A DNA stretch of 64,000 bases, taken from contig CATQJD010000146.1 in NCBI GenBank assembly GCA_958298945.1, forward strand, positions 2,728,001 through 2,792,000. The letters are read 5' to 3'. Under the pieces are notes generated by a model. That model did no database searches and had not been told where the DNA came from. It was given only the letters and a program-made list of their open reading frames with translations. Shown piece by piece: positions 44,393-58,842 of this stretch. Origin of the DNA: Atherix ibis (taxonomy: Eukaryota; Arthropoda; Insecta; Diptera; Athericidae). The translations under genes and the position numbers were made by a program. Position 1 is the stretch's first letter; every line of letters starts with the position of its first letter.

Positions 44393-45667
44393 TTCATATT
44401 CCTCTCAAATATACTACTTCATATTCATCTTAAATATACTACTTCATATTCCTCTTAAACATACTACTTCATATTCCTCTTAAACATACTACTTCATATT
44501 CCTCTTAAACATACTACTTCATATTCCTCTTAAACATACTACTTCATATTCCTCTTAAACATACTACTTCATGTTCCTCTTAAACATACTACTTCATATT
44601 CCTCTTAAATATACAACTTCATATTCCTCTTAAACATACTACTTCATATTCCTCTTAAATATACTACTTCATATTCCTCTTAAACATACTACTTCATATT
44701 CCTCTTAAATATACTACTTCATATTCCTCTTAAACATACTACTTCATATTCCTCTTAAACATACTACATCATATTCCTCTTAGACATATTACTTCATATT
44801 CCTCTTAAATATACTACTTCATATTCCTCTTAAACATACTACTTCATATTCCTCTTAAATATACTACTTCATATTCCTCTTAAACATATTACTTCATATT
44901 CCTCTTAAATATACTACTTCATATTCTTCTAAAACATAATACTTCATATTCCTCTTAAACATACTACTTCATATTCCTCTTAAACATACTACTTCATATT
45001 CCTCTTAAACATACTACTTCATATTCCTCTTAAATATACTACTGCATATTCCTCTTAAACATACTACTTCATATTCCTCTTAAATATACTACTTCATATT
45101 CCTCTTAAACATACTACTTCATATTCCCCTTGAACATACTACTTCATATTCCTCTTAAACATACTACTTCATATTCCTTTTTAATATGCTACTTCATATT
45201 CCTCTTACATATACTACTTCATATTACTCTTAAACATTCTACTTCATATTTCTCTTAAACATACTACTTCATATTACTCTTAAATATACTACTTCATATT
45301 CCTCTTAAATATACTACTTCATATTCCTCTTAAATATACTACTTCATATTCCCCTTAAATATACTACTTCATATTCCTCTTAAATATACTACTTCATATT
45401 CCTCTTAACCATACTACTTCATATTCCTCTTAAATATACTACTTCATATTACTCTATAATATACTACTTCATATTCCTCTTAAGCATGCTACTTCTTATT
45501 CCTCTTAAACATACAACTTCATATTCCTCTTAAACATACTACTTCATATTCCTCTTAAACATACTACTTCATATTCCTCTTAAATATACTACTGCATATT
45601 CCTCTTAAACATACTACTTCATATTCCTCTTAAATATACTACTTCATATTCCTCTTAAAGATACTAC
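44393..45667 (+). repeat. Satellite block with pieces of 37.6-38.6 kb
   Basis: 44393-44517 continues the match to 38493-38617. 44768-45190 matches 37643-38065 at offset 7,125, including CTTAGACAT (44768) and CCCCTTGAAC (45118). 45443-45692, with ATTACTCTATAAT, AAGCATGC and TTCTTATTCC, recurs at 47118-47367. The remaining monomers are close to consensus and cannot be assigned. Confidence 0.72.
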
Positions 45668-47367
45668 TTCATATTCCCCTTAAACATACTACTTCATATT
45701 CCTCTTAAACATACTACTTCATATTCCTTTTTAATATACTACATCATATTCATCTTAAATATACTACTTCATATTCCTATTAAACATACTACTTGATATT
45801 CCTCTTAAACATACTACTTCAAATTATTCTTAAATATACTACTCCATATTCCTCTTAAACATACAACTTCATATTCCTCTTAAATATACTACTTCATATT
45901 ACTCTTTAATATACTACTTCATATTCCTCTTAAGCATACTACTTCATATTCCTCTTAAACAAACTACTTCATATTCCTCTTAAACATACTACTTCATATT
46001 CCTCTTAAAAATACTACTTCATATTCCTCTTAAATATACTACTTCATTATCCTCTTAAATATACTACTTCATATTCCTCTTAAACATATTACTTCATATT
46101 TCTCTTGAATATACTACTTCATATTCCTCTTAAACGTACTACTTCATATTCCTCTTAAACATACTACTTCATATTTCTCTTAAATATACTACTTCATATT
46201 CATCTTAAATATACTACTTCATATTCCTCTTAAATATACTACTTCATATTCCTCTTAAACATACTACTTCATATTCCTCTTAAACATACTACTTCATATT
46301 CCTCTTAAATATACTACTTCATATTCCTCTTAATCATACTACTTCATATTCCTCTTAAATATACTACTTCATATTCCTCTTAAACATACTACTTCATATT
46401 CCTCTTAAACATACTACTTCATATTTATCTTAAACATACTACTTCATATTCCTCTTAAATATACTACTTCATATTACTCTTAAATATACTACTTCATATT
46501 CCTCTTATACATACTACTTCATATGCCTCTTAAACATACTACTTCATATTCCTGTTAAACATTCTACTTCATATTCCTCTTAAACATACCACTTCATATT
46601 CCTCTTAAACATACTAACTCATATTCCTGTTAAACATTCTACTTCATATTCCTCTTAAACATACTACTTCATATTCCTCTTAAACATACTACTTCATATT
46701 CCCCTTAAACATACTACTTCATATTCCTCTTAAATATACTACTTCATATTCGTCTTAAATATACTACTTCATATTCCTCTTAAACATACTACTTCATATT
46801 CCTCTTAAACATACTACTTTATATTCCTCTTAAATATACTACTTCATATTCCTCTTAAATATACTACTTCATATTCCTCTTAAACATACTACTTCATATT
46901 CCTCTTAAAAATACTACTTCATATTCCTCTTAAATAAACTACTTCATATTCCTCTCAAATATACTACTTCATATTCCTCTTAAATATACTACTTCATATT
47001 CCTCTTAAACATACTACTTCATATTCCTCTTAAATATACTACTTCATATTCCTCTTAAACATACTACTTCATATTTCTCTTAAACATACTACTTCATATT
47101 CCTCTTAAACATACTACTTCATATTACTCTATAATATACTACTTCATATTCCTCTTAAGCATGCTACTTCTTATTCCTCTTAAACATACTACTTCATATT
47201 CCTCTTAAACATACTACTTCATATTCCTCTTAAACATACTACTTCATATTCCTCTTAAATATACTACTGCATATTCCTCTTAAATATACTACTTCATATT
47301 ACTCTATAATATACTACTTCATATTCCTCTTAAGCATGCTACTTCTTATTCCTCTTAAACATACTAC
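45668..47367 (+). repeat. 1,700-bp tandem unit, copy 1 (68 monomers)
   Basis: It begins at a TTCATATTCCCC monomer that recurs at 47368. Matches at offset 1,700 are TTGATATTCC (45793 and 47493) and AAACAAACTAC (45943 and 47643). After about 46260 the offset is 1,800, because this copy lacks four monomers present near 47993-48092 (with CTTCTTAAAC and AAACTTACTAC); TTCATATGCC is at 46518 and 48318. Within 47118-47367 a seven-monomer block starting ATTACTCTATAAT occurs at 47118 and 47293. Confidence 0.83.
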
Positions 47368-47642
47368 TTCATATTCCCCTTAAACATACTACTTCATATT
47401 CCTCTTAAACATACTACTTCATATTCCTTTTTAATATACTACATCATATTCATCTTAAATATACTACTTCATATTCCTATTAAACATACTACTTGATATT
47501 CCTCTTAAACATACTACTTCAAATTATTCTTAAATATACTACTCCATATTCCTCTTAAACATACAACTTCATATTCCTCTTAAATATACTACTTCATATT
47601 ACTCTTTAATATACTACTTCATATTCCTCTTAAGCATACTAC

Positions 47643-50600
47643 TTCATATTCCTCTTAAACAAACTACTTCATATTCCTCTTAAACATACTACTTCATATT
47701 CCTCTTAAAAATACTACTTCATATTCCTCTTAAATATACTACTTCATTATCCTCTTAAATATACTACTTCATATTCCTCTTAAACATATTACTTCATATT
47801 TCTCTTGAATATACTACTTCATATTCCTCTTAAACGTACTACTTCATATTCCTCTTAAACATACTACTTCATATTTCTCTTAAATATACTACTTCATATT
47901 CATCTTAAATATACTACTTCATATTCCTCTTAAATATACTACTTCATATTCCTCTTAAACATACTACTTCATATTCCTCTTAAACATACTACTTCATATT
48001 CTTCTTAAACATACTACTTCATATTCCTCTTAAACTTACTACTTCATATTCCTCTTAAATATACTACTTCATATTCCTCTTAAACATACTACTTCATATT
48101 CCTCTTAAATATACTACTTCATATTCCTCTTAATCATACTACTTCATATTCCTCTTAAATATACTACTTCATATTCCTCTTAAACATACTACTTCATATT
48201 CCTCTTAAACATACTACTTCATATTTATCTTAAACATACTACTTCATATTCCTCTTAAATATACTACTTCATATTACTCTTAAATATACTACTTCATATT
48301 CCTCTTAAACATACTACTTCATATGCCTCTTAAACATACTACTTCATATTCCTGTTAAACATTCTACTTCATATTCCTCTTAAACATACCACTTCATATT
48401 CCTCTTAAACATACTAACTCATATTCCTGTTAAACATTCTACTTCATATTCCTCTTAAACATACTACTTCATATTCCTCTTAAACATACTACTTCATATT
48501 CCCCTTAAACATACTACTTCATATTCCTCTTAAATATACTACTTCATATTCGTCTTAAATATACTACTTCATATTCCTCTTAAACATACTACTTCATATT
48601 CCTCTTAAACATACTACTTTATATTCCTCTTAAATATACTACTTCATATTCCTCTTAAATATACTACTTCATATTCCTCTTAAACATACTACTTCATATT
48701 CCTTTTAAAAATACTACTTCATATTCCTCTTAAATATACTACTTCATATTCCTCTCAAATATACTACTTCATATTCCTCTTAAATATACTACTTCATATT
48801 CCTCTTAAACATACTACTTCATATTCCTCTTAAATATACTACTTCATATTCCTCTTAAACATACTACTTCATATTTCTCTTAAACATACTACTTCATATT
48901 CCTCTTAAACATACTACTTCATATTCCTCTTAAACATACTACTTCATATTCCTCTTAAATATACAACTTCATATTCCTCTTAAACATACTACTTCATATT
49001 CCTCTTAAATATACTACTTCATATTCCTCTTAAACATACTACTTCATATTCCTCCTAAATATACTACTTCATATTCCTCTTAAACATACTACTTCATATT
49101 CCTCTTAAACATACTACTTCATATTCCTCTTAAACATACTACTTCATATTCCTCTTAAACATTCTACTTCATATTCCTCTTAAATATACTACTTCATATT
49201 CCTCTTAAATATACTACTTCATATTCTTCTTAAACATACTTCTTCATTATCCTCTTTAACATACTACTTCATATTCCTCTTAAATATACTACTTCATATT
49301 CCTCTTAAACATACTACTTCATATTCCTCTTAAATATACTACTTCATATTCCTCCTAACCATACTACCTCATATTCCTCTTAAACATACTATTTCATATT
49401 TCTCTTAAACATACTACTTCATATTCCTCTTAAATATACTACTTCATATTACTCTTAAATATACTACTTCATATTCCTCTTAAGCATAATACTTCGTATT
49501 CCTCTTAAACATACTACTTCATATTCCTCTTAAACATACTTCTTCATATTCCTCTTAAACATACTACTTCATATTCCTCTTAAACATACTACTTCATATT
49601 CCTCTTAAACATACTACTTCATATTCCTCTTAAATTTACTACTTCGTATTCCTCTTAAATATACTCCTTCATATTCCTCTTAAACATATTACTTAATATT
49701 TCTCTTGAATATAATACTTCATATTCCTCTTAAACGTACTACTTCATATTCCTCTTAAACATACGACTTCATATTTCTCTTAAATATACTACTTCATATT
49801 CCTCTTAAATATACTACTTCATATTCCTCTTAAATATACTACTTCATATTCGCCTTAAACATGCTACTTCATATTCCTCTTAAACATACTAGTTCATATT
49901 CCTCTTAAATATACTACTTCATATTCCTCTTAAACATACTACTTCATATTCCTCTTAAATATACTACTTCATATTCCTCTTAAACACACTACTTCATATT
50001 CCTCTTAAATATACTACTTCATATTCCTCTTAAACATACTACTTCATATTCCTCTTAAATATACTACTTCATATTCCTCTTAAACATACTACTTCATATT
50101 CCTCTTAAACATACTACTTCATATTCCTCTTAAACATACTACTTCATATTCCTCTTAAACATACTACTTCATATTCCTCTTAAACATACTACTTCATATT
50201 CCTCTTAAACATACTACTTCATATTCCTCTCAAATATACTACTTCATATTCCTCTTAAATATACTACTTCATATTCTTCTTAAATATACTACTTCATATT
50301 CCTCTTAAACATACTACTTCATATTCCTCTTAAACATACTACTTCATATTCCTCTTAAACATACTACTTCATATTCCTCTTAAACATACTACTTCATATT
50401 CCTCTTAAATATACTACTTCATATTCCTCTTAAACATACTACTTCATATTCCTCTTAAATGTACTACTTCATATTCCTCTTAAACATACTACTTCATATT
50501 CCTCTTAAATATACTACTTCATATTCCTCTTAACCATACTACTTCATATTCCTCTTAAACATACTATTTCATATTTCTCTTAAACATACTACTTCATATT

Positions 50601-52367
50601 CCTCTTAAATATACTACTTCATATTACTCTTAAATATACTACTTCTTATTCCTCTTAAGCATACTACTTCATATTCCTCTTAAACATACTACTTCATATT
50701 CCTCTTGAACATACTACTTCATATTCCTCTTAAACATAATACTTCATGTTCCTCTTAAACATACTACTTCATATTCCTCTTAAACATACTACTTCATATT
50801 CCTCTTAAATATACTACTTAATATTCCTCTTAAATATACTACTTCATTATACTCTTAAATATAATACTTCATATTCCTCTTAAAAATATTACTTCATATT
50901 TCTCTTGAATATACTACTTCATATTCCTCTTAAACGTACTACTTCATATTCCTCTTAAACATACTACTTCATATTTCTCTTAAATATACTACTTCATATT
51001 CCTCTTAAATATACTACTTCATATTCCTCTTAAATATACTACTTCATATTCCCCTTAAACATACTACTTCATATTCCTCTTAAACATACTACTTCATATT
51101 CCTCTTAAATATACTACTTCATATTCCTCTTAAACATACTACTTCATATTCCTCTTAAATATACTACTTCATATTCCTCTTAAACATACCACTTCATATT
51201 CCTCTTAAATATACTACTTCATATTCCTCTTAAACATACTACTTCATATTCCTCTTAAACATACTACTTCATATTCCTCTAAAACATATTACTTCATATT
51301 CCTCTTAAACATACTACTTCATATTCCGCTTAATTATACCATTTCATATTCCTCTTAAACATATTACTTCATATTCCTCTTAAATATACTACTTCATATT
51401 CCTCTTAAATATACTACTTCATATTCCTCTTAAATATACTACTTCATTATCCTCTTAAATATACTACTTCATATTCCCCTTAAACATATTACTTCATATT
51501 CCTCTTAAATATACTACTTCATATTCCTCTTAAACATACTATTTCAAATTCCTCTTAAACATACTACTTTATATCCCTTTTAAATATACTACTTCATATT
51601 CCTCTTAAACATACTACTTCATAATCCTCTTAAATGTACTACTTCATATTCCTCTTAAACATACTACATCGTATTCCTCTTAAATATACTACTTCATATT
51701 CCTCTTAACCTTACTACCTCATATTCCTCTTAAACATACTATTTCATATTTCTCTTAAACATACTACTTCATATTCCTCTTAAATATACTACTTCATATT
51801 ACTCTTAAATATACTACTTCATATTCCTCTTAAGCATACTACTTCGTATTCCTCTTAAACATACTACTTTATATTCCTCTTAAACATACTTCTTCATATT
51901 CCTCTTAAACATACTACTTCATATTCCTCTTAAACATACTACTTCATATTCCTCTTAAACATACTACTTCATATTCCTCTTAAATATACTACTTCATATT
52001 CCTCTTAAACGTACTACTTCATATTCCTCTTAAACATACTACTTCATATTTCTCTTAAATATACTACTTCATATTCCTCTTAAATATACAACTTCATATT
52101 CCTCTTAAATATACTACTTCATATTCCCCTTAAACATGCTACTTCATATTCCTCTTAAACATACTACTTCATATTCCTCTTAAATATACTACTTCATTTT
52201 CCTCTTAAATATACTACTTAATATTCCTCTTAAACATACTACTTCATATTCCTCTTAAACATACTACTTCATATTCCTCTTAAACATACTACTTCATATT
52301 CCTCTTAAATATACAACTTCATATTCCTCTTAAACATACTACTTCATATTACTCTTAAATATACTAC
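47643..52367 (+). repeat. Segmental duplication L, copy 2
   Basis: This is the counterpart of 38618-43142, 200 bp (eight monomers) longer overall. It includes a 200-bp block near 49643-49842 (monomers with TTCGTATTCC, ACTCC, TTCTCTTGAAT and AAACATACGAC) that is absent from the matching place in copy 1, and it lost three monomers soon after. Its left end coincides with the second copy of the 1,700-bp unit, so the large duplication and that tandem unit share sequence. Confidence 0.85.
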
Positions 52368-52592
52368 TTCATATTCCTCTTAAGCATACTACTTCGTATT
52401 CCTCTTAAACATACTACTTTATATTCCTCTTAAACATACTACTTCATATTCCTCTTAAATATACTACTTCATATTCCTCTTAAACGTACTACTTCATATT
52501 CCTCTTAAACATACTACTTCATATTTCTCTTAAATATACTACTTCATATTCCTCTTAAACATACTACTTCATATTCCTCTTAAATATACTAC

Positions 52593-53417
52593 TTCATATT
52601 CCTCTTAAACATACTACTTCATATTCCTCTTAAACATACTACTTCATATTCCTCTTAAACATACTACTTCATATTCCTCTTAAACATACTACTTCATATT
52701 CCTCTTAAATATACTACTTCATATTCCTCTTAAACGTACTACTTCATATTCCTCTTAAACATACTACTTCATATTTCTCTTAAATATACTACTTCATATT
52801 CCTCTTAAACATACTACTTCATATTCCTCTTAAATATACTACTTCATATTCCTCTTAACCATACTACTTCATATTCCTCTTAAACATACTATTTCATATT
52901 TCTCTTAAACATACTACTTCATATTCCTCTTAAATATACTACTTCATATTACTCTTAAATATACTACTTCTTATTCCTCTTAAGCATACTACTTCATATT
53001 CCTCTTAAACATACTACTTCATATTCTTCTTAAACATACTACTTCATATTCCTCTTAAACATAATACTTCATGTTCCTCTTAAACATACTACTTCATATT
53101 CCTCTTAAACATACTACTTCATATTCCTCTTAAATATACTACTTAATATTCCTCTTAAATATACTACTTCATTATCCTCTTAAATATAATACTTCATATT
53201 CCTCTTAAAAATATTACTTCATATTTCTCTTGAATATACTACTTCATATTCCTCTTAAACGTACTACTTCATATTCCTCTTAAATGTACTACTTCATATT
53301 CCTCTTAAACATACTACTTCATATTCCTCTTAAATATACTACTTCATATTCCTCTTAACCATACTACTTCATATTCCTCTTAAACATACTACTTTATATC
53401 CCTTTTAAATATACTAC
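52593..53417 (+). repeat. 825-bp tandem duplication, copy 1 (33 monomers)
   Basis: Variant order repeats exactly 825 bp later: TTCATATTTCTC (52768 and 53593), TAACCATAC (52843 and 53668), AAAAATATTAC (53193 and 54018) and TTTATATCCC (53393 and 54218). The left edge is uncertain by one or two monomers because they are plain consensus. Confidence 0.87.
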
Positions 53418-54242
53418 TTTATATTCCTCTTAAACATACTTCTTCATATTCCTCTTAAACATACTACTTCATATTCCTCTTAAACATACTACTTCATATT
53501 CCTCTTAAACATACTACTTCATATTCCTCTTAAATATACTACTTCATATTCCTCTTAAACGTACTACTTCATATTCCTCTTAAACATACTACTTCATATT
53601 TCTCTTAAATATACTACTTCATATTCCTCTTAAACATACTACTTCATATTCCTCTTAAATATACTACTTCATATTCCTCTTAACCATACTACTTCATATT
53701 CCTCTTAAACATACTATTTCATATTTCTCTTAAACATACTACTTCATATTCCTCTTAAATATACTACTTCATATTACTCTTAAATATACTACTTCTTATT
53801 CCTCTTAAGCATACTACTTCATATTCCTCTTAAACATACTACTTCATATTCTTCTTAAACATACTACTTCATATTCCTCTTAAACATAATACTTCATGTT
53901 CCTCTTAAACATACTACTTCATATTCCTCTTAAACATACTACTTCATATTCCTCTTAAATATACTACTTAATATTCCTCTTAAATATACTACTTCATTAT
54001 CCTCTTAAATATAATACTTCATATTCCTCTTAAAAATATTACTTTATATTTCTCTTGAATATACTACTTCATATTCCTCTTAAACGTACTACTTCATATT
54101 CCTCTTAAATGTACTACTTCATATTCCTCTTAAACATACTACTTCATATTCCTCTTAAATATACTACTTCATATTCCTCTTAACCATACTACTTCATATT
54201 CCTCTTAAACATACTACTTTATATCCCTTTTAAATATACTAC
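53418..54242 (+). repeat. 825-bp tandem duplication, copy 2 (33 monomers)
   Basis: This is a direct copy of the preceding 825 bp. Its last 400 bp (53843-54242) were then copied again to 54243-54642, so duplications are nested here. One visible difference from that later copy is TTTATATTTC at 54043 against TTCATATTTC at 54443. Confidence 0.87.
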
Positions 54243-54642
54243 TTCATATTCTTCTTAAACATACTACTTCATATTCCTCTTAAACATAATACTTCATGTT
54301 CCTCTTAAACATACTACTTCATATTCCTCTTAAACATACTACTTCATATTCCTCTTAAATATACTACTTAATATTCCTCTTAAATATACTACTTCATTAT
54401 CCTCTTAAATATAATACTTCATATTCCTCTTAAAAATATTACTTCATATTTCTCTTGAATATACTACTTCATATTCCTCTTAAACGTACTACTTCATATT
54501 CCTCTTAAATGTACTACTTCATATTCCTCTTAAACATACTACTTCATATTCCTCTTAAATATACTACTTCATATTCCTCTTAACCATACTACTTCATATT
54601 CCTCTTAAACATACTACTTTATATCCCTTTTAAATATACTAC
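54243..54642 (+). repeat. 400-bp tandem duplication (16 monomers)
   Basis: It repeats 53843-54242 in register: CTTCTTAAAC (53843 and 54243), AAACATAATAC (53868 and 54268), TTCATGTTCC (53893 and 54293), AAAAATATTAC (54018 and 54418) and TTTATATCCC (54218 and 54618). Part of it appears a third time at offset 500 bp (AAACATAATAC at 54768, AAAAATATTAC at 54918). Confidence 0.88.
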
Positions 54643-54767
54643 TTCATATTCCTCTTAAACATACTACTTCATAATCCTCTTAAATGTACTACTTCATATT
54701 CCTCTTAAACATACTACTTCGTATTCCTCTTAAACATACTACTTCATATTCCTCTTAAACATACTAC

Positions 54768-56281
54768 TTCATATTCCTCTTAAACATAATACTTCATGTT
54801 CCTCTTAAACATACTACTTCATATTCCTCTTAAACATACTACTTCATATTCCTCTTAAATATACTACTTAATATTCCTCTTAAATATACTACTTCATTAT
54901 CCTCTTAAATATAATACTTCATATTCATCTTAAAAATATTACTTCATATTTCTCTTGAATATACTACTTCATATTCCTCTTAAACGTACTACTTCATATT
55001 CCTCTTAAACATACTACTTCATATTTCTCTTAAATATACTACTTCATATTCCTCTTAAATATACTACTTCATATTCCTCTTAAATATACTACTTCATATT
55101 CCCCTTAAACATACTACTTCATATTCCTCTTAAACATACTACTTCATATTCCTCTTAAATATACTACTTCATATTCCTCTTAAACATACTACTTCATATT
55201 CCTCTTAAATATACTACTTCATATTCCTCTTAAACATACCACTTCATATTCCTCTTAAATATACTACTTCATATTCCTCTTAAACATACTACTTCATATT
55301 CCTCTTAAACATACTACTTCATATTCCTCTAAAACATATTACTTCATATTCCTCTTAAACATACTACTTCATATTCCGCTTAATTATACCATTTCATATT
55401 CCTCTTAAACATATTACTTCATATTCCTCTTAAATATACTACTTCATATTCCTCTTAAACATACTACTTCATAATCCTCTTAAATGTACTACTTCATATT
55501 CCTCTTAAACATACTACTTCGTATTCCTCTTAAATATACTACTTCATATTCCTCTTAACCTTACTACCTCATATTCCTCTTAAACATACTATTTCATATT
55601 TCTCTTAAACATACTACTTCATATTCCTCTTAAATATACTACTTCATATTACTCTTAAATATACTACTTCATATTCCTCTTAAGCATACTACTTCGTATT
55701 CCTCTTAAACATACTACTTTATATTCCTCTTAAACATACTTCTTCATATTCCTCTTAAACATACTACTTCATATTCCTCTTAAACATACTACTTCATATT
55801 CCTCTTAAACATACTACTTCATATTCCTCTTAAATATACTACTTCATATTCCTCTTAAACGTACTACTTCATATTCCTCTTAAACATACTACTTCATATT
55901 TCTCTTAAATATACTACTTCATATTCCTCTTAAATATACAACTTCATATTCCTCTTAAATATACTACTTCATATTCCCCTTAAACATGCTACTTCATATT
56001 CCTCTTAAACATACTACTTCATATTCCTCTTAAATATACTACTTCATATTCCTCTTAAATATACTACTTAATATTCCTCTTAAATATACTACTTCATATT
56101 CCTCTTAAACATACTACTTCATATTCCTCTTAAACATACTACTTCATATTCCTCTTAAATATACAACTTCATATTCCTCTTAAACATACTACTTCATATT
56201 ACTCTTAAATATACTACTTCATATTCCTCTTAAGCATACTACTTCGTATTCCTCTTAAACATACTACTTTATATTCCTCTT
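54768..56281 (+). repeat. Copy of 50718-52431 with 200-bp deletion
   Basis: Markers match at offset 4,050 bp (AAACATAATAC 50718 and 54768; CCGCTTAATTATACC 51318 and 55368). From about 55440 they match at 3,850 bp (TTCATAATCC 51618 and 55468; TAACCTTACTAC 51693 and 55543; TTCGTATTCC 52393 and 56243). The change means eight monomers present near 51393-51592 are missing here. Confidence 0.82.
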
Positions 56282-58842
56282 AAACATACTTCTTCATATT
56301 CCTCTTAAACATACTACTTCATATTCCTCTTTAACATACTACTTCATATTCCTCTTAAACATACTACTTCATATTCCTCTTAAATATACTACTTCATATT
56401 CCTCTTAAACGTACTACTTCATATTCCTCTTAAACATACTACTTCATATTTCTCTTAAATATACTACTTCATATTCCTCTTAAACATACTACTTCATATT
56501 CCTCTTAAATATACTACTTCATATTCCTCTTAACCATACTACTTCATATTCCTCTTAAACATACTATTTCATATTTCTCTTAAACATACTACTTCATATT
56601 CCTCTTAAATATACTACTTCATATTACTCTTAAATATACTACTTCTTATTCCCCTTAAGCATACTACTTCATATTCCTCTTAAACATACTACTTCATATT
56701 CTTCTTAAACATACTACTTCATATTCCTCTTAAACATAATACTTCATGTTCCTCTTAAACATACTACTTCATATTCCTCTTAAACATACTACTTCATATT
56801 CCTCTTAAATATACTACTTAATATTCCTCTTGAATATACTACTTCATTATCCTCTTAAATATAATACTTCATATTCCTCTTAAAAATATTACTTCATATT
56901 TCTCTTGAATATACTACTTCATATTCCTCTTAAACGTACTACTTCATATTCCTCTTAAATGTACTACTTCATATTCCTCTTAAACATACTACTTCATATT
57001 CCTCTTAAATATACTACTTCATATTCCTCTTAACCATACTACTTCATATTCCTCTTAAACATACTACTTTATATCCCTTTTAAATATACTACTTCATATT
57101 CCTCTTAAACATACTACTTCATAATCCTCTTAAATGTACTACTTCATATTCCTCTTAAACATACTACTTCGTATTCCTCTTAAATATACTACTTCATATT
57201 CCTCTTAACCTTACTACCTCATATTCCTCTTAAACATACTATTTCATATTTCTCTTAAACATACTACTTCATATTCCTCTTAAATATACTACTTCATATT
57301 ACTCTTAAATATACTACTTCATATTCCTCTTAAGCATACTACTTCATATTCCTCTTAAACATACTACTTCATATTCCTCTTAAATATACTACTTCATATT
57401 CCTCTTAAACGTACTACTTCATATTCCTCTTAAACATACTACTTCATATTTCTCTTAAATATACTACTTCATATTCCTCTTAAATATACAACTTCATATT
57501 CCTCTTAAATATACTACTTCATATTCCCCTTAAACATGCTACTTCATATTCCTCTTAAACATACTACTTCATATTCCTCTTAAATATACTACTACATATT
57601 CCTCTTAAATATACTACTTAATATTCCTCTTAAACATACTACTTCATATTCCTCTTAAACATACTACTTCATATTCCTCTTAAACATACTACTTCATATT
57701 CCTCTTAAATATACAACTTCATATTCCTCTTAAACATACTACTTCATATTACTCTTAAATATACTACTTCATATTCCTCTTAAGCATACTACTTCGTATT
57801 CCTCTTAAACATACTACTTTATATTCCTCTTAAACATACTTCTTCTTATTCCTCTTAAACATACTACTTCATATTCCTCTTAAACATACTACTTCATATT
57901 CCTCTTAAACATACTACTTCATATTCCTCTTAAATATACTACTTCATATTCCTCTTAAACGTACTACTTCATATTCCTCTTAAACATACTACTTCATATT
58001 TCTCTTAAATATACTACTTCATATTCCTCTTAAACATACTACTTCATATTCCTCTTAAATATACTACTTCATATTCCTCTTAACCATACTACTTCATATT
58101 CCTCTTAAACATACTATTTCATATTTCTCTTAAACATACTACTTCATATTCCTCTTAAATATACTACTTCATATTACTCTTAAATATACTACTTCTTATT
58201 CCTCTTAAGCATACTACTTCATATTCCTCTTAAACATACTACTTCATATTCCTCTTAAATATACTACTTAATATTCCTCTTAAATATACTACTTCATTAT
58301 CCTCTTAAATATAATACTTCATATTCCTCTTAAAAATATTACTTCATATTTCTCTTGAATATACTACTTCATATTCCTCTTAAACGTACTACTTCATATT
58401 CCTCTTAAACATACTACTTCATATTTCTCTTAAATATACTACTTCATAGTCCTCTTAAATATACTACTTCATATTCCTCTTAAATATACTACTTCATATT
58501 CCCCTTAAACATACTACTTCATATTCCTCTTAAACATACTACTTCATATTCCTCTTAAATATACTACTTCATATTCCTCTTAAACATACTACTTCATATT
58601 CCTCTTAAATATACTACTTCATATTCCTCTTAAACATACCACTTCATATTCCTCTTAAATATACTACTTCATATTCCTCTTAAACATACTACTTCATATT
58701 CCTCTTAAACATACTACTTCATATTCCTCTAAAACATATTACTTCATATTCCTCTTAAACATATTACTTCATATTCCGCTTAATTATACCATTTCATATT
58801 CCTCTTAAACATATTACTTCATATTCCTCTTAAATATACTAC
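56282..58842 (+). repeat. Mosaic of earlier blocks
   Basis: About 56318-57092 follows 53468-54242 at offset 2,850 (TAACCATAC at 56518, AAAAATATTAC at 56868, TTTATATCCC at 57068). About 57093-58067 then follows 55443 onward at offset 1,650, falling to 1,550 after a 100-bp loss (TTCATAATCC at 57118, TAACCTTACTAC at 57193, TTCGTATTCC at 57793). About 58318-58842 follows 54918-55442 at offset 3,400 (CTCTAAAACATATT at 55318 and 58718, CCGCTTAATTATACC at 55368 and 58768). All joints are in monomer register. Confidence 0.78.
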
